Origin: Bradyrhizobium sp. 195
GTDB lineage: Bacteria; Pseudomonadota; Alphaproteobacteria; Rhizobiales; Xanthobacteraceae
NCBI RefSeq assembly: GCF_023101665.1
Contig: NZ_CP082161.1
Span: 2,728,001 to 2,792,000 of the forward strand
DNA: 64,000 bases
Direction: 5' to 3'
Position 1 is the stretch's first letter. Every line of letters starts with the position of its first letter. The notes beneath the pieces were generated by a model, which saw only the letters and a program-made list of their open reading frames with translations, was not told the origin of the DNA and did no database searches. Positions 18,327 through 27,166 of this stretch are shown here, one piece after another. The position numbers and the translations under genes were made by a program.

Positions 18327-20264
18327 TCAGTCCTCCGCCGGATAGATGATGGCGAGCTCGCGCGCGAACTTCTTCTCGATCATGGCGCGCCGCACCTTTT
18401 GCGTGGCGGTCAGCTCGCCGTCGTCGTGGTCGAGCTCCTTCTCCAGGATGGCGAACCGCCTGACGTTCTCGACCCGGGCAAAGCGCTTGTTGGTCTCGCC
18501 AACGATGCGCTCCACCAACTCGTGGACTTCGGGGAGCTGCGACAGCGATTTGTAGTTGGTGTAGGCCAGCGCCCGGTCGCGCGCCCAACGGCCGACATTG
18601 TCGTAGTCGACCTGGATGATGGCGCCGAGATACTTCTTGGCCTCGCCGACCACGATCGCTTCCTTGACGAATTCGGAATCCTTCAGCGCGTTCTCGATCT
18701 CGGAGGGTGCGATGTTCTTTCCACCCGCGGTGATGATGATGGCCTTCTTGCGGTCGACCACGGCGATCTCGCCATTGTCGAGCACCTCGACGATGTCGCC
18801 GGTGCGCAGCCAGCCCCCGTTCTCGAGTGAAGCCGTCGAGGCCTTTTCGTCGAGGAAGTAGCCCTTGAAGACACCGGGATTGCGCAGCAGGATCTCGCCG
18901 TCGTCATCGAGCTTCCATTCGGTCCGCGGAAGCGGCAGGCCGCAGCCGCCGATCCGGTGGTGGCTTGCCGACTGGACGAAGGCGACGCCGCCGCTTTCGG
19001 TGAGCCCATAGCCCTGCGAGACCGGGCGGCCGATAATGTCGAAGAAGCGCAGGGTCTCAGGCGAGATCGATGCGCCTGCGCAGAGCCGATGACGGCTATA
19101 GGCGAAGCCGAGGTGACGCTGCAGATTCCGGAACATCAGGAGATAAAGCAGGCCGTAAGCGGCCCGATCGATGAAGCTTTGCTTGCCTGCCTGCCGGCGG
19201 TCGGAAAGTGTGCGACCCCAGGCGAGGCAAGCCCTGGTCAGGCCTTGCCGCAGCCTGCCGCTTTCGCCGAGCCGGAACAGAAAGCCCTGTTGCAGCTTCT
19301 CGTAGATGCGCGGTACGCCGACGAAGAAGGTCGGCGCGATCTCGCGGATATTGGTGGCGACGGTGTCGATCGATTCGGCAAAGCTCACCGTGCCACCGAG
19401 CACCAGATGCGTCACCATGCCGTAGCAGCGCTCTGCGACGTGGCACAGCGGCAGATAGCTGACGGCCTCGAACGGCTTATCCGCGATGCCGACGGCTTCG
19501 GCGTAAGTGTAGGCGGCGTAGACGAGATTGCGATGTGTCAGCATCGCGCCCTTGGGCGGGCCGGTTGTGCCGGAGGTGTAGACCAGGATGCAGACGTCGT
19601 CGGGCGCGCCTTGCGAGATCAGGCGATCGAGTGCCGCGTTCGCGTCCGGAGTCTCACGTGCATGGGCAAAGCCGCGCTGGCACAGGGTCTCGAACGACAT
19701 CAGCGCCGACTGGCGGTAGTGCCGCAGGCCCTTCATGTCGATGCAGACGATGGCCTCGACATCGGGCAGTCCGCCATTGTTGGCCATGGCGTCCAGCACT
19801 TTGTCGGTCTGCTCCTGGTCGCCGGTGACGACAACACGGGCGCCGGAATGCTTGACGATGTATTGCAGCTCGACCCAGGGATTGGTCGGATAAATACCGA
19901 CGGTCACGGCCCCGATCATCTGCGCGCCGAGATCGGCGTAAAACCATTCCGGCGTATTCTCGCCGGCGATGGCGATGCGATCGCCGGCCTTGATGCCGAG
20001 CGACAGCAGGCCTAACGCCACTGCACGCGCCGTCTCGTAATAGTGGCGCCAGGAGTAAGGGTTCCAGATGCCATAATCCTTTTCGCGCAAGGCCCGTGCC
20101 TCGCCATGCACGGCGGCGCGGTGTCTCAGCATCTGCGGAATGGTGATGGCACCATCCCGGAGCGAGGCACGAAAGGTCGCCACATCACTTGCGGGCGCGC
20201 TGCGGGTGGCGGCCGCCTGGAGCGGCGGAAGCGCGGAGCGGAGGCTATCGAGCGTCGACATCAC
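18327..20264 (-). CDS. AMP-dependent long-chain-type acyl-CoA synthetase
   Basis: A 645-residue ANL-superfamily ligase that forms an acyl-CoA from a carboxylic acid, ATP and CoA. The P-loop YTSGTTGPPKGAML, the A5-like stretch QGYGLTESGGVAF, and the C-domain GWLRTGDIVEV and hinge DRKKAIIITAGGKNIAPSEIE mark the long-chain FadD/FAA1-like branch. No signal peptide or membrane segment is seen. Two starts are possible: GTG 20264 (GTGA overlap with the previous stop) and ATG 20261. Its place between transporter ATPase and permease genes suggests it activates the imported acid. Chain length or ring specificity is not predictable. Confidence 0.92.
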   Translation of the reverse strand: MMSTLDSLRSALPPLQAAATRSAPASDVATFRASLRDGAITIPQMLRHRAAVHGEARALREKDYGIWNPYSWRHYYETARAVALGLLSLGIKAGDRIAIAGENTPEWFYADLGAQMIGAVTVGIYPTNPWVELQYIVKHSGARVVVTGDQEQTDKVLDAMANNGGLPDVEAIVCIDMKGLRHYRQSALMSFETLCQRGFAHARETPDANAALDRLISQGAPDDVCILVYTSGTTGPPKGAMLTHRNLVYAAYTYAEAVGIADKPFEAVSYLPLCHVAERCYGMVTHLVLGGTVSFAESIDTVATNIREIAPTFFVGVPRIYEKLQQGFLFRLGESGRLRQGLTRACLAWGRTLSDRRQAGKQSFIDRAAYGLLYLLMFRNLQRHLGFAYSRHRLCAGASISPETLRFFDIIGRPVSQGYGLTESGGVAFVQSASHHRIGGCGLPLPRTEWKLDDDGEILLRNPGVFKGYFLDEKASTASLENGGWLRTGDIVEVLDNGEIAVVDRKKAIIITAGGKNIAPSEIENALKDSEFVKEAIVVGEAKKYLGAIIQVDYDNVGRWARDRALAYTNYKSLSQLPEVHELVERIVGETNKRFARVENVRRFAILEKELDHDDGELTATQKVRRAMIEKKFARELAIIYPAED

Positions 20265-21064
20265 GATCCCGCCTGTGCAATTGCGCCGGAACGTTTGCCG
20301 CCGAGATAGGCTTCGGCGACGGCTGGATGGTGTCTGATCTCGTCGGGTGTGCCTTCGGCAATCTTGCGGCCAAAATTGAGCACGTGGACGCGGTCGGAGA
20401 TGTCCATGACGATCCGCATCTCATGCTCGATCATCAGTACGGTGATGCCGAGCTCGTCTCGTATGTCGAGCACGAAACGGGCGATGTCCTCCGTCTCCTC
20501 CTGGTTCATGCCCGAGACCATCTCGTCGAGCAGCAGGATCTTGGGCTCCGAAGCGAGCGCGCGCGCAAGCTCGACGCGCTTCTGCTGGCCGTAGGATAGC
20601 GTCCCGACGACGGCGTCTCTGACATGCTCGATCTCGAGGAATTCGATGATGTGCTCGACCCGTTGCCGCGCCGCGATCTCCTCACTGCGGCTACGGCCGA
20701 AGAAGATGACGGCATCAAGCACGTTGGAACGTAGATGGGTGTGGCGGCCGGTCAGGATGTTCTCGACCACGGTACCGTGCTTGAACAGGGCTAGGTTCTG
20801 GAAGGTGCGGCCGATTCCGGCGGCGGCAAACCGCCAGGGCGAGATGGTTGAAACATCGACGCCGTCGAATACGATCAGGCCGCCGCTCGGCCGCAGCACG
20901 CCGGATATCATGTTGAACAGGGTGGTCTTGCCAGCGCCGTTCGGGCCGATCACGCTGCAGATCTCGCCGGGCGCGACCGTGAGGCTGACGTCGGCGATGG
21001 CCTGGAGGCCGCCGAAACGCTTGCTGAGGTTTTCGACCTTAAGGAGCGCGGTCACGACAGCCAC
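20261..21064 (-). CDS. Branched-chain-type ABC transporter ATPase (LivG-like), second set
   Basis: A LivG-type ATPase of 264-267 residues. Walker A GPNGAGKTT, signature LSYGQQKRVELARAL, Walker B ILLLDEMVSGMN and switch LMIEHEM are visible. The usual Pro after the Walker B Glu is replaced (DEMVSG). Start is GTG 21064 or, more in keeping with coupling, GTG 21055, whose GTGA overlaps the stop of the LivF gene. The stop overlaps the ligase start. Confidence 0.9.
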   Translation of the reverse strand: MAVVTALLKVENLSKRFGGLQAIADVSLTVAPGEICSVIGPNGAGKTTLFNMISGVLRPSGGLIVFDGVDVSTISPWRFAAAGIGRTFQNLALFKHGTVVENILTGRHTHLRSNVLDAVIFFGRSRSEEIAARQRVEHIIEFLEIEHVRDAVVGTLSYGQQKRVELARALASEPKILLLDEMVSGMNQEETEDIARFVLDIRDELGITVLMIEHEMRIVMDISDRVHVLNFGRKIAEGTPDEIRHHPAVAEAYLGGKRSGAIAQAGS

Positions 21065-21906
21065 CGCTTGCGACGCTTGTAGTGCTTGACCTCGCGCAAG
21101 CTCTTGCGGCCGGCCGAGGAGACGCCGAGGTAGAATTCCTGGACATCCTCATTGGCCGTGAGCTTCCTGGCGGTGCCGTCGAGCACGACGCGCCCCGTTT
21201 CGAGAATGTAGCCATAATCGGCGATATCGAGCGCACGCTGCGCGTTCTGTTCGACCAGCAGCACCGTCATCTTCAATTCGTCGCGCAGGCGGGCGATCAC
21301 CTCGTAGATGCGGTCTATGATCAGCGGCGCGAGCCCCAGCGACGGCTCGTCGAGTGCGAGCAGGACCGGATCGGTCATGAGTGCGCGGCCGATCGCGAGC
21401 ATCTGCTGTTCCCCGCCGGACATGTAGCCGGCTATCTGGTCGCGCCGTTCGTAGAGTCGCGGAAACAACGCGAATACCTTTTCGCGACGCTCGCGCGCCT
21501 CCGCACCGGTCCTCGTGTAGCCTCCCATCTGGAGATTTTCGTCGATCGTCAGTGCAGCAAAGACACGACGGCCCTCGGGTACTTGCACGATGCCGCGGCG
21601 TACCAGCGCGTCGGGCGGGAGCTGATGCACGTCCTCGCCACTGAAGCGAATGCTGCCATTCTCGATCACGCCCTCCTCGGTGTAGAGGATGCCGGACATC
21701 GCTTTGAGCAGCGTGGACTTGCCGGCGCCGTTGGAGCCGAGCAGGGCGACGATGCCACCTTCGGGCACCGCAATCGAGACGTCGCGAATGGCCTCGATCG
21801 CGTTATCGTAGACGATGCGGATGTTGCGGAATTCGAGCAGGCAATCCGGCGCGGGCATCGCTTGCGTCGCGGAGGAGGAGGTCGGGGTTCGGATCGTGGT
21901 CGGCAT
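21052..21906 (-). CDS. Branched-chain-type ABC transporter ATPase (LivF-like), second set
   Basis: A 284-residue LivF-type ATPase with Walker A GSNGAGKSTLL, signature MSGGEQQMLAIGRAL and Walker B LLALDEPSLGLAP. It carries about 20 extra polar residues at the N-terminus and a basic tail ending REVKHYKRRKRWLS that is absent from typical LivF. It starts three bases after the flavoprotein gene. The tail is confirmed by the overlap with the next gene rather than by a frameshift. Confidence 0.9.
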   Translation of the reverse strand: MPTTIRTPTSSSATQAMPAPDCLLEFRNIRIVYDNAIEAIRDVSIAVPEGGIVALLGSNGAGKSTLLKAMSGILYTEEGVIENGSIRFSGEDVHQLPPDALVRRGIVQVPEGRRVFAALTIDENLQMGGYTRTGAEARERREKVFALFPRLYERRDQIAGYMSGGEQQMLAIGRALMTDPVLLALDEPSLGLAPLIIDRIYEVIARLRDELKMTVLLVEQNAQRALDIADYGYILETGRVVLDGTARKLTANEDVQEFYLGVSSAGRKSLREVKHYKRRKRWLS

Positions 21907-21909
21907 CGA

Positions 21910-23223
21910 TCAGATCCGGCTCGCTTGGGCCGCGGGCGGCCGCGTTGCGAGGATGGCGTCGGTGACGATCTTCGCCGTCTCGGCGCAGGCCTGCGTGCCG
22001 CCATTGCCATATTGCTTGACCGCATCGCCGACGCACCACAGGCCCTCGATGCCGGTCTCGCGCGGCAGGTCGTAGCCGGCGCAGCTCCGTTGCGCCGGCC
22101 AGTCGTCGCGCATCACGCGGATGGAGAGGATTTTGGCCTGGTCGAAATTGCTGAACTGTTCGCGGAGATCCGTCAGCGCAAGTGCGATCTCGGCATCGGA
22201 GTCGAACTCGCCGAGCGCGGGAACCGGCACGGCATAGGCAACATAGAGATGCCAGCCGGGCGGCGCTAGCTCTGGGCAAGTGGCGGAGAGGTTCGCCATG
22301 TTGCACAACCGGCGCGTCTTGCCGAACGTCACGATGCCGGGGTGGTTCAGTAGCGGCTCGCGGCTCGCGACATTGATGACGATGTTGGCGGCCGGACGGA
22401 GGTCGTTCCTGACCCGGGTGACATAATCAGCGGGGAAGGCGGCTTCGCCGGCAAGCGCGACGGTTGCCTTCGGCCCGGCATTGCTGACGACGAGATCGGT
22501 GTCGATCCGCGTCGGCTTGCCGTCCCGGACCAGGGTCACGCCGCTCACTTGTCCGTTCGCCGTGTGGATTTGGGTAGCCGGTGCGCCGAGCCAGACCTCG
22601 CCATTGCGCCTGACCGCCGTCGCAAGGCTGTTCCAAACGCCGACCGTTCCCTCCGGACAGAAGCCGAACTTCTTGAAGGCGCCCTTGCTGGTGAAATAGG
22701 TGAGGAAGGCGCGAGCTGGCAGCTCGGCGGCGTTGCAGGCGAAGATCGCAGCACAAAGATTGCGGAAGAGCGCATGCACGGTGGCGTTGCTGGTGTAGCC
22801 CTTCAGCCAGTCTTCGGTGGATTGCCGGCCATCGGGCAGATTGCCGGAGCGGGCGTCGGCGAATTTCTCGAGGATGCGGGAGGCCTGCTTGGTCAGTTGC
22901 CCGAGCAGGAGCGACCAGCCGCCGCGGCCCACATCGATCAGCTTGCCGTCGATGAAGAAGGAGCTTGCCGGCTCCGGCGCGCGAATGTTGAGCGGGGCGC
23001 CGACGGTGCGAAACGTCTCCTCGAACACGCCGCCGAACTCGATCGCGATCGCGCCGATATTGATCTTGAAGCCGTCGATCTCCTCGGTTGAGGCGCGGCC
23101 GCCTAGCCTGTCGTGATCATCGACCAGGACCGTGTAGAGCCCGGCATGCGCCAGCCGCGCCGCAGCGCACAGGCCGCCCGCGCCGGCCCCGATCACGACA
23201 GCATCGACCTTCCGACTGTCCAC
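21910..23223 (-). CDS. FAD-dependent oxidoreductase, phytoene desaturase/amine-oxidase fold (GTG start)
   Basis: A 437-residue flavoprotein. The N-terminal dinucleotide motif is VVIGAGAGGLCAAARLAHAG, followed by an acidic ribose ligand and DRLGGRASTEEIDGF. The C-terminus GLWCVGDAVKQYGNGGTQAC closes the FAD site. This is the phytoene desaturase/amine oxidase superfamily, so it may dehydrogenate a ring or an alicyclic intermediate. A TTG at 23229 opens the frame, but GGGAGG lies six bases before GTG 23223, which decides the start. It is the first gene of the leftward operon. Substrate unknown; a carotenoid role is unlikely in this context. Confidence 0.85.
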   Translation of the reverse strand: MDSRKVDAVVIGAGAGGLCAAARLAHAGLYTVLVDDHDRLGGRASTEEIDGFKINIGAIAIEFGGVFEETFRTVGAPLNIRAPEPASSFFIDGKLIDVGRGGWSLLLGQLTKQASRILEKFADARSGNLPDGRQSTEDWLKGYTSNATVHALFRNLCAAIFACNAAELPARAFLTYFTSKGAFKKFGFCPEGTVGVWNSLATAVRRNGEVWLGAPATQIHTANGQVSGVTLVRDGKPTRIDTDLVVSNAGPKATVALAGEAAFPADYVTRVRNDLRPAANIVINVASREPLLNHPGIVTFGKTRRLCNMANLSATCPELAPPGWHLYVAYAVPVPALGEFDSDAEIALALTDLREQFSNFDQAKILSIRVMRDDWPAQRSCAGYDLPRETGIEGLWCVGDAVKQYGNGGTQACAETAKIVTDAILATRPPAAQASRI

Positions 23224-23296
23224 GCACAACCTCCCTGATGCCGCTGGGTTGGTCCCGCGTGCCTGAATTGCTTGCCCGACGAGATAGGACGATATT

Positions 23297-23317
23297 ATAA
23301 TCCGACCGGCCGTTCAA
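23297..23317 (-). promoter_or_regulatory. Shared 21-bp element, copy B, between the leftward operon and the TetR gene
   Basis: On the minus strand the core reads AACGGCCGGTCGGATTAT, matching copy A at 8472-8492 in 18 of 21 positions. It is 74 bases from the flavoprotein start and about 150 bases from the TetR start, so one site could control both divergent units. This is the expected arrangement for an autoregulated TetR operator. Seen: the match. Inferred: binding. Confidence 0.6.
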
Positions 23318-23468
23318 ATTATTTTTTGATCTGGATCAAACTTTCGGACGCCTCGGCTAGAGTTCTGGTGGACTTGTGTCCACAAGCTGAGCGCGATGGC
23401 CGAAGCGGTTGTATAGAGGAGCGGAAGTCGCCGGATTCGGCGGCGTTCGTTTTGAGCGAGAGAGGCCG

Positions 23469-24113
23469 ATGGCGCGGACGCGCTCTGAGAACTACGACGA
23501 CATTCACCGCGGAATCATCGTGGCGGCCCGCGGCCTGTTCGCAGAACACGGCTATATGCGTGCCTCGATCGCCGATCTCGCCGAAGCGTGCAAGCTGTCA
23601 CGCGGCGCGCTGTATCACTACTTCGAATCGAAGGAAGCGATCCTGTTCGCAATTCTGGACGAGCACGTACGCCAGATGATTGCGGACGTCGAGAACGCGA
23701 TCGCAAGGCATGAATCGACGGCCGATCAGTTCCGAGCAGCGATCCGCGCCATCGTCGATCTCAACGCGCGTTCGCCGCAGGAACAACGCCTGATCCTCAA
23801 CGATCTGACGTTCCTGTCTGAAGACGACCAACAGACGATCAAATCTCTTGAGCGCCAGATTGTCGATCTGGTTTCCGGCCTGCTTCTCCAGCTCGACAAT
23901 CAGGGGAAGATCGTCAAGCGGACGCGGAAGGTCTACGCCATGATGCTCTTTGGCACACTGAACTTCAGCCACACCTGGTATGATCCCAAGGGAGGGATTG
24001 GACCGGCCGAGTTCGCGGACATGATCGTGGATCAATTCCTGTATGGGATCGCGAGTCCTGTTGTGTCACGGCATCCCGCGACGTCCGCGCGCTCTGCCAA
24101 GTCAGCCTCGTAA
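23469..24113 (+). CDS. TetR family transcriptional regulator
   Basis: A 214-residue TetR-type regulator. The N-terminal helix-turn-helix is at about residues 15-60 (GIIVAARGLFAEHGYMRASI, ADLAEACKLSRGALYHYF), followed by KEAILFAILDEHV and an all-helical ligand domain. The frame extends 20 codons upstream, but the ATG at 23469 begins right where family similarity starts. It is divergent from the leftward operon and shares with the rightward operon the 21-bp element described above, so it probably represses both until an acyl- or aryl-CoA intermediate binds. The ligand is inferred. Confidence 0.92.
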   Translation: MARTRSENYDDIHRGIIVAARGLFAEHGYMRASIADLAEACKLSRGALYHYFESKEAILFAILDEHVRQMIADVENAIARHESTADQFRAAIRAIVDLNARSPQEQRLILNDLTFLSEDDQQTIKSLERQIVDLVSGLLLQLDNQGKIVKRTRKVYAMMLFGTLNFSHTWYDPKGGIGPAEFADMIVDQFLYGIASPVVSRHPATSARSAKSAS

Positions 24114-24441
24114 AATTCCAGCTTTTACGCCGCGTCTGGCTTCTCACAGCCGTGCACGCAACTCGCGCTTGAGGACTTGCCGGCATCGGAAGGCGGGAAT
24201 CTATGACGCCGACAAGTTTCGACATCCACACCGTACTTTTATCTCAAGTGCGCCCACCGGCTACAGCTGGGAATATTTCAAGAGAGCACTGCGCACGCTT
24301 ACCGTCATTTGGCTCGTGCCTTCGCCATCCTCAAAGCATCTTAGACTCAGCCGCCATCGGATCGGCTATTTTACAGCGTACGAGCCGCTCACTGCCGCGG
24401 TCTAGTTTTCAGCGCAGCCTATGAGCTGTACGCATTTCACC
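24114..24441. other. Non-coding stretch between convergent TetR and LysR genes
   Basis: 328 bases of noticeably AT-richer sequence. Short open frames exist on both strands but show no ribosome site or recognisable motif. No convincing terminator hairpin with a T-run was found. It marks the left edge of a segment with lower GC that continues through the LysR and receptor genes. Confidence 0.45.
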
Positions 24442-25362
24442 CTACCCAGAAGCGCGACGTGGTCTCTGAATCGCGGCAGGAATGAGCTGCCGCGCCAGAT
24501 TAATGAAATGTTGCGCGTGGCTGAGCAAGTCAGCGTCTTTACGTTTTACCAGATATAGCTGTCTTTGAATGCGGGGTGCTACGATGCGAAGTGTTTCCAC
24601 TCCGTTGGCCCGCGCATCAAAGGAGGTCGGCAGAATGGAAACATACTGCCCGCTACGAACCAAACTTACGATCGTCGAGAGCTGCTCTACTTCAATGCGC
24701 CAGGGCACGCTAAGTCCCATACGTGAAAGTTCACCGTCGATCTGTTGACGGGTTGAGCTAAGAGGATTGAGGCCCACCACGTGGAAATCAGCAAGGTCCT
24801 TCCAGGAAACTTTGTCCTTGATGCCGAGAGTCCTCTTCAGCTTGGTCGATACTATCAGACGGAAGTCGTACCATCCCATGGATTCGGCATGAATCGCATT
24901 GCCAAAGGTCAATTGTGTCGTAATGCCGAAATCCGCATTTCCCTGCTCGACAAGATTGACCACGCTCGAAGCAGTACCGTCGCGGACATATAGCAGAACG
25001 TGCGGGTAGGCTTTGCCGAATGAAGACAGAATATCGGGCAGGACTGACGCGGTAATTGTTGCAACCATGGCAACGGTCAGAGTGCCAGACTGGCCTTTCA
25101 CCGAGCGAGCAGCTTCTTCCAGGCTGGCATCCAGGTCGGACAACAGTGGAAGGATTTTGCTGTACAGAGCCGCGCCTGTGAGCGTCAGTGTGATTTTTCG
25201 CGTCGTGCGGGTGAATAATTGGCCGCCCAGGCGTTGCTCGATATTGGCGATGCGGCGGCTCAGTGCAGACGGAGTGATGCAAAGCGCATCCGCCGCCTCA
25301 GAGAAACGTCCGAGCCGCACTACGGCGCAAAAGGCTTTAAGATCCTCAATGCTGTAATTCAT
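24442..25362 (-). CDS. LysR family transcriptional regulator
   Basis: A 306-residue LysR-type regulator. The winged helix-turn-helix occupies residues 1-60 (LKAFCAVVRLGRFSEAADAL, ITPSALSRRIANIEQRLG), followed by a periplasmic-binding-like effector domain (about 90-295). It is divergent from the Bug receptor at 25807, a common pairing in which the regulator controls the receptor in response to a carboxylate. Base composition is lower in GC than the neighbours: two sampled 60-base lines (24481, 24541) have 31 and 28 G+C, against 42 for the line at 2221 in livG. That suggests later acquisition. The effector is unknown. Confidence 0.92.
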   Translation of the reverse strand: MNYSIEDLKAFCAVVRLGRFSEAADALCITPSALSRRIANIEQRLGGQLFTRTTRKITLTLTGAALYSKILPLLSDLDASLEEAARSVKGQSGTLTVAMVATITASVLPDILSSFGKAYPHVLLYVRDGTASSVVNLVEQGNADFGITTQLTFGNAIHAESMGWYDFRLIVSTKLKRTLGIKDKVSWKDLADFHVVGLNPLSSTRQQIDGELSRMGLSVPWRIEVEQLSTIVSLVRSGQYVSILPTSFDARANGVETLRIVAPRIQRQLYLVKRKDADLLSHAQHFINLARQLIPAAIQRPRRASG

Positions 25363-25806
25363 TCTTCAAACGCAACAATGGTTGCAATATTCCTGTTTGA
25401 CACACCATAGCGCCGTTTCTAGCGTTCGGGAATGGTGACTTCAACGAGACTATTCACCTTCGGCAAAATTCGTCGATCCATAAGTCTGGTTGGCCACAAC
25501 CAAGGCGCGGCTTTGCTGCACGGCGTCGCCCGAAGCTAGTAAAGAGAGTTCTTGCAGTGAGCCCGGCGGTATGCCGACGGCCCTTGCTGAAACGGCATTG
25601 CCGCTCACTTGGTGATCTGGTGCGACTTCATAGAACCGTTCGTGGATGGGACATCGACAGCGGGCCAGCGAATATCTGGCGGGTGGGAACGCATTTTCTC
25701 ATGATCGACGTTGAACAGCGATGAAATTATCTCCCTCGTCGGTGATTGGTTGGCCGAAACCCCAAACTAGCATCGGTTCAAGGGAAGAATATCGAGGGAG
25801 TTAGAA
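25363..25806. other. Divergent control region between LysR and Bug receptor genes
   Basis: 444 bases without a supported gene. Near the LysR start lies the inverted repeat at 25372-25385 (separate entry). The remainder is AT-richer than average and shows no repeat or promoter that I can define. A GAGGGAG ribosome site at the right end serves the GTG at 25807. The length is larger than a usual LysR intergenic region and may include remnants of lost sequence. Confidence 0.45.
25372..25385. promoter_or_regulatory. Inverted repeat GCAAC-AATG-GTTGC, candidate LysR operator
   Basis: A perfect 5-bp inverted repeat with a 4-base centre lies 10 bases upstream of the LysR start. Its position would let the regulator block its own transcription or translation start. 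LysR boxes usually follow T-N11-A and lie nearer the middle of the divergent region, so this is only a candidate. Confidence 0.3.
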
Positions 25807-26787
25807 GTGAAGCTCGTTCAACTCATCAAATCAATCTGCGCTTTGGGTCTGTCGCTTTCGGCATTGCCCGCGATCGCTCAGGCACAATATCCCGACCGTC
25901 CGATCAAACTGGTAGTGCCCTACGCACCAGGCGGCACCGTTGACGTTTTTGCGCGCATCCTCCAGCCCAAGCTTGAAGCAAAACTAGGCAAGCCCGTCAT
26001 CATCGAGAACGTCCCCGGTGCGGGCGGTACAATCGGCGTAGCCCGAGTGGCCAAGGCTGCCAAACCGGACGGATACACGATTTTGCTCGGTATCGTATCG
26101 GACGTAGTTATAGCCCCCCTGACCGAGGTCAACACCAACTACAGCTATCGCGATCTCGAGGCGATTGCCCCGCTGGGTACCAGCGGCATCGGCTTGGTTG
26201 CAAAGCCAGATCTCGGTATCAGGTCTTTTGATGATCTCATCGCTTACGCCCGCAAGAATCCGGGAAAGCTCGCGTATGGGGCAACTGGTGCCGGGTCCCT
26301 TCCGGCACTGGCCATGGAAGATCTAAAGCGCCGCGCCAACATCGACATTCAGTTCGTTCCCTACACGAGCGCAGCAAAGATTGCTCAGGATGCGCTGGGC
26401 GGCCATCTAGATATCGCCGTGTCCGGCTTACCTGCGCTGCTTGAGTACATTAGGACCGGAAACCTCTCCGCTGTTGGTGTCATGAGCAGAGATCGCGACA
26501 TCGGCAATCCGGACATGCAGTCTGCCAGTGAATCCAAGGAACTGCTGGGAATGGACTTTTACTTCTGGACCGGCCTCTTTGCCCCAAAGGGAACCCCAGA
26601 GCCTATTGTCAGCAAGCTCAACGCCAGTTTCCTGGCGGCGTTGCGCGAACCGGCCACCGAAGAGCGCTTCAAGGAGTTTGGCGTGAAGATCAGCCCGACG
26701 TCCACCCCCGCGGAGTATGCGAAGTTCGTGGCGGCAAGCCATGACTCTTGGGCGACGATTGTCGAAGCAAACAAGAAGAAGCCATAA
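25807..26787 (+). CDS. Bug family (TctC-like) periplasmic receptor (GTG start)
   Basis: A 326-residue tripartite-tricarboxylate-type binding protein. The signal peptide spans residues 1-26 (LCALGLSLSALPAIAQAQ-like run), then the family start YPDRPIKLVVPYAPGGTVDVFAR and the block PVIIENVPGAGGTIG. The start is GTG 25807 behind GAGGGAG. No TctA/TctB membrane partners are nearby, as is usual for the many orphan Bug proteins of this bacterial group. The ligand is probably a carboxylate, not further predictable. It shares the lower GC of the LysR gene. Confidence 0.92.
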   Translation: MKLVQLIKSICALGLSLSALPAIAQAQYPDRPIKLVVPYAPGGTVDVFARILQPKLEAKLGKPVIIENVPGAGGTIGVARVAKAAKPDGYTILLGIVSDVVIAPLTEVNTNYSYRDLEAIAPLGTSGIGLVAKPDLGIRSFDDLIAYARKNPGKLAYGATGAGSLPALAMEDLKRRANIDIQFVPYTSAAKIAQDALGGHLDIAVSGLPALLEYIRTGNLSAVGVMSRDRDIGNPDMQSASESKELLGMDFYFWTGLFAPKGTPEPIVSKLNASFLAALREPATEERFKEFGVKISPTSTPAEYAKFVAASHDSWATIVEANKKKP

Positions 26788-26809
26788 CTCATCCCCTGGC
26801 GGTCTTCGA

Positions 26810-27130
26810 TCACGGCGTTGCGGCGGCCCATGGCCGCCGCAGCCGCATCGGGACGCCGCCGCGGGGCGGCGGGTCATCGTCGTCGTCATCGAGCTTGCGC
26901 AGCGCGGCGAGGATGTCTGCAAGCCGGATCGGATGATCCATGCCCGGAATCTCGCGTAGCGCCGGGTGGGATTCGACGGCGTACATGTCCGAGGCCCACG
27001 ACGACAATATGATCCGCTTCTCCGCTGTCGAGAGCTTGCCGTCGTCGAGGACGGCGTTCGGCGATGCATAATGCGCGGCGGGATGAAACAGCGGGCTGAG
27101 GCCGCCCGTGGTCGCATTGGCGTTGGTCAT
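26810..27130 (-). CDS. Conserved hypothetical protein linked to hsp20
   Basis: A 106-residue protein with no recognised domain. A central helix-rich block reads LSTAEKRIILSSWASDMYAVE, followed by HPALREIPGMDHPIRLADILAALRKL, then an acidic run of seven Asp and a proline/arginine-rich tail. It lies 102 bases downstream of hsp20 on the same strand with a strong stem-loop between them, so it is likely co-transcribed and heat-inducible. Ribosome site AGGGAG precedes the ATG. Function unknown; a stress-related role is suggested only by position. Confidence 0.75.
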   Translation of the reverse strand: MTNANATTGGLSPLFHPAAHYASPNAVLDDGKLSTAEKRIILSSWASDMYAVESHPALREIPGMDHPIRLADILAALRKLDDDDDDPPPRGGVPMRLRRPWAAATP

Positions 27131-27166
27131 CTCTGGTCTCCCTCTACGCTCCTTTCGAAGGGATGC

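Noticed and set aside
21910..23223. Carotenoid biosynthesis function for the desaturase-like gene
   Set aside because: No crtB, crtE or other carotenoid gene is near, and it heads an operon of transporter and acyl-CoA genes.
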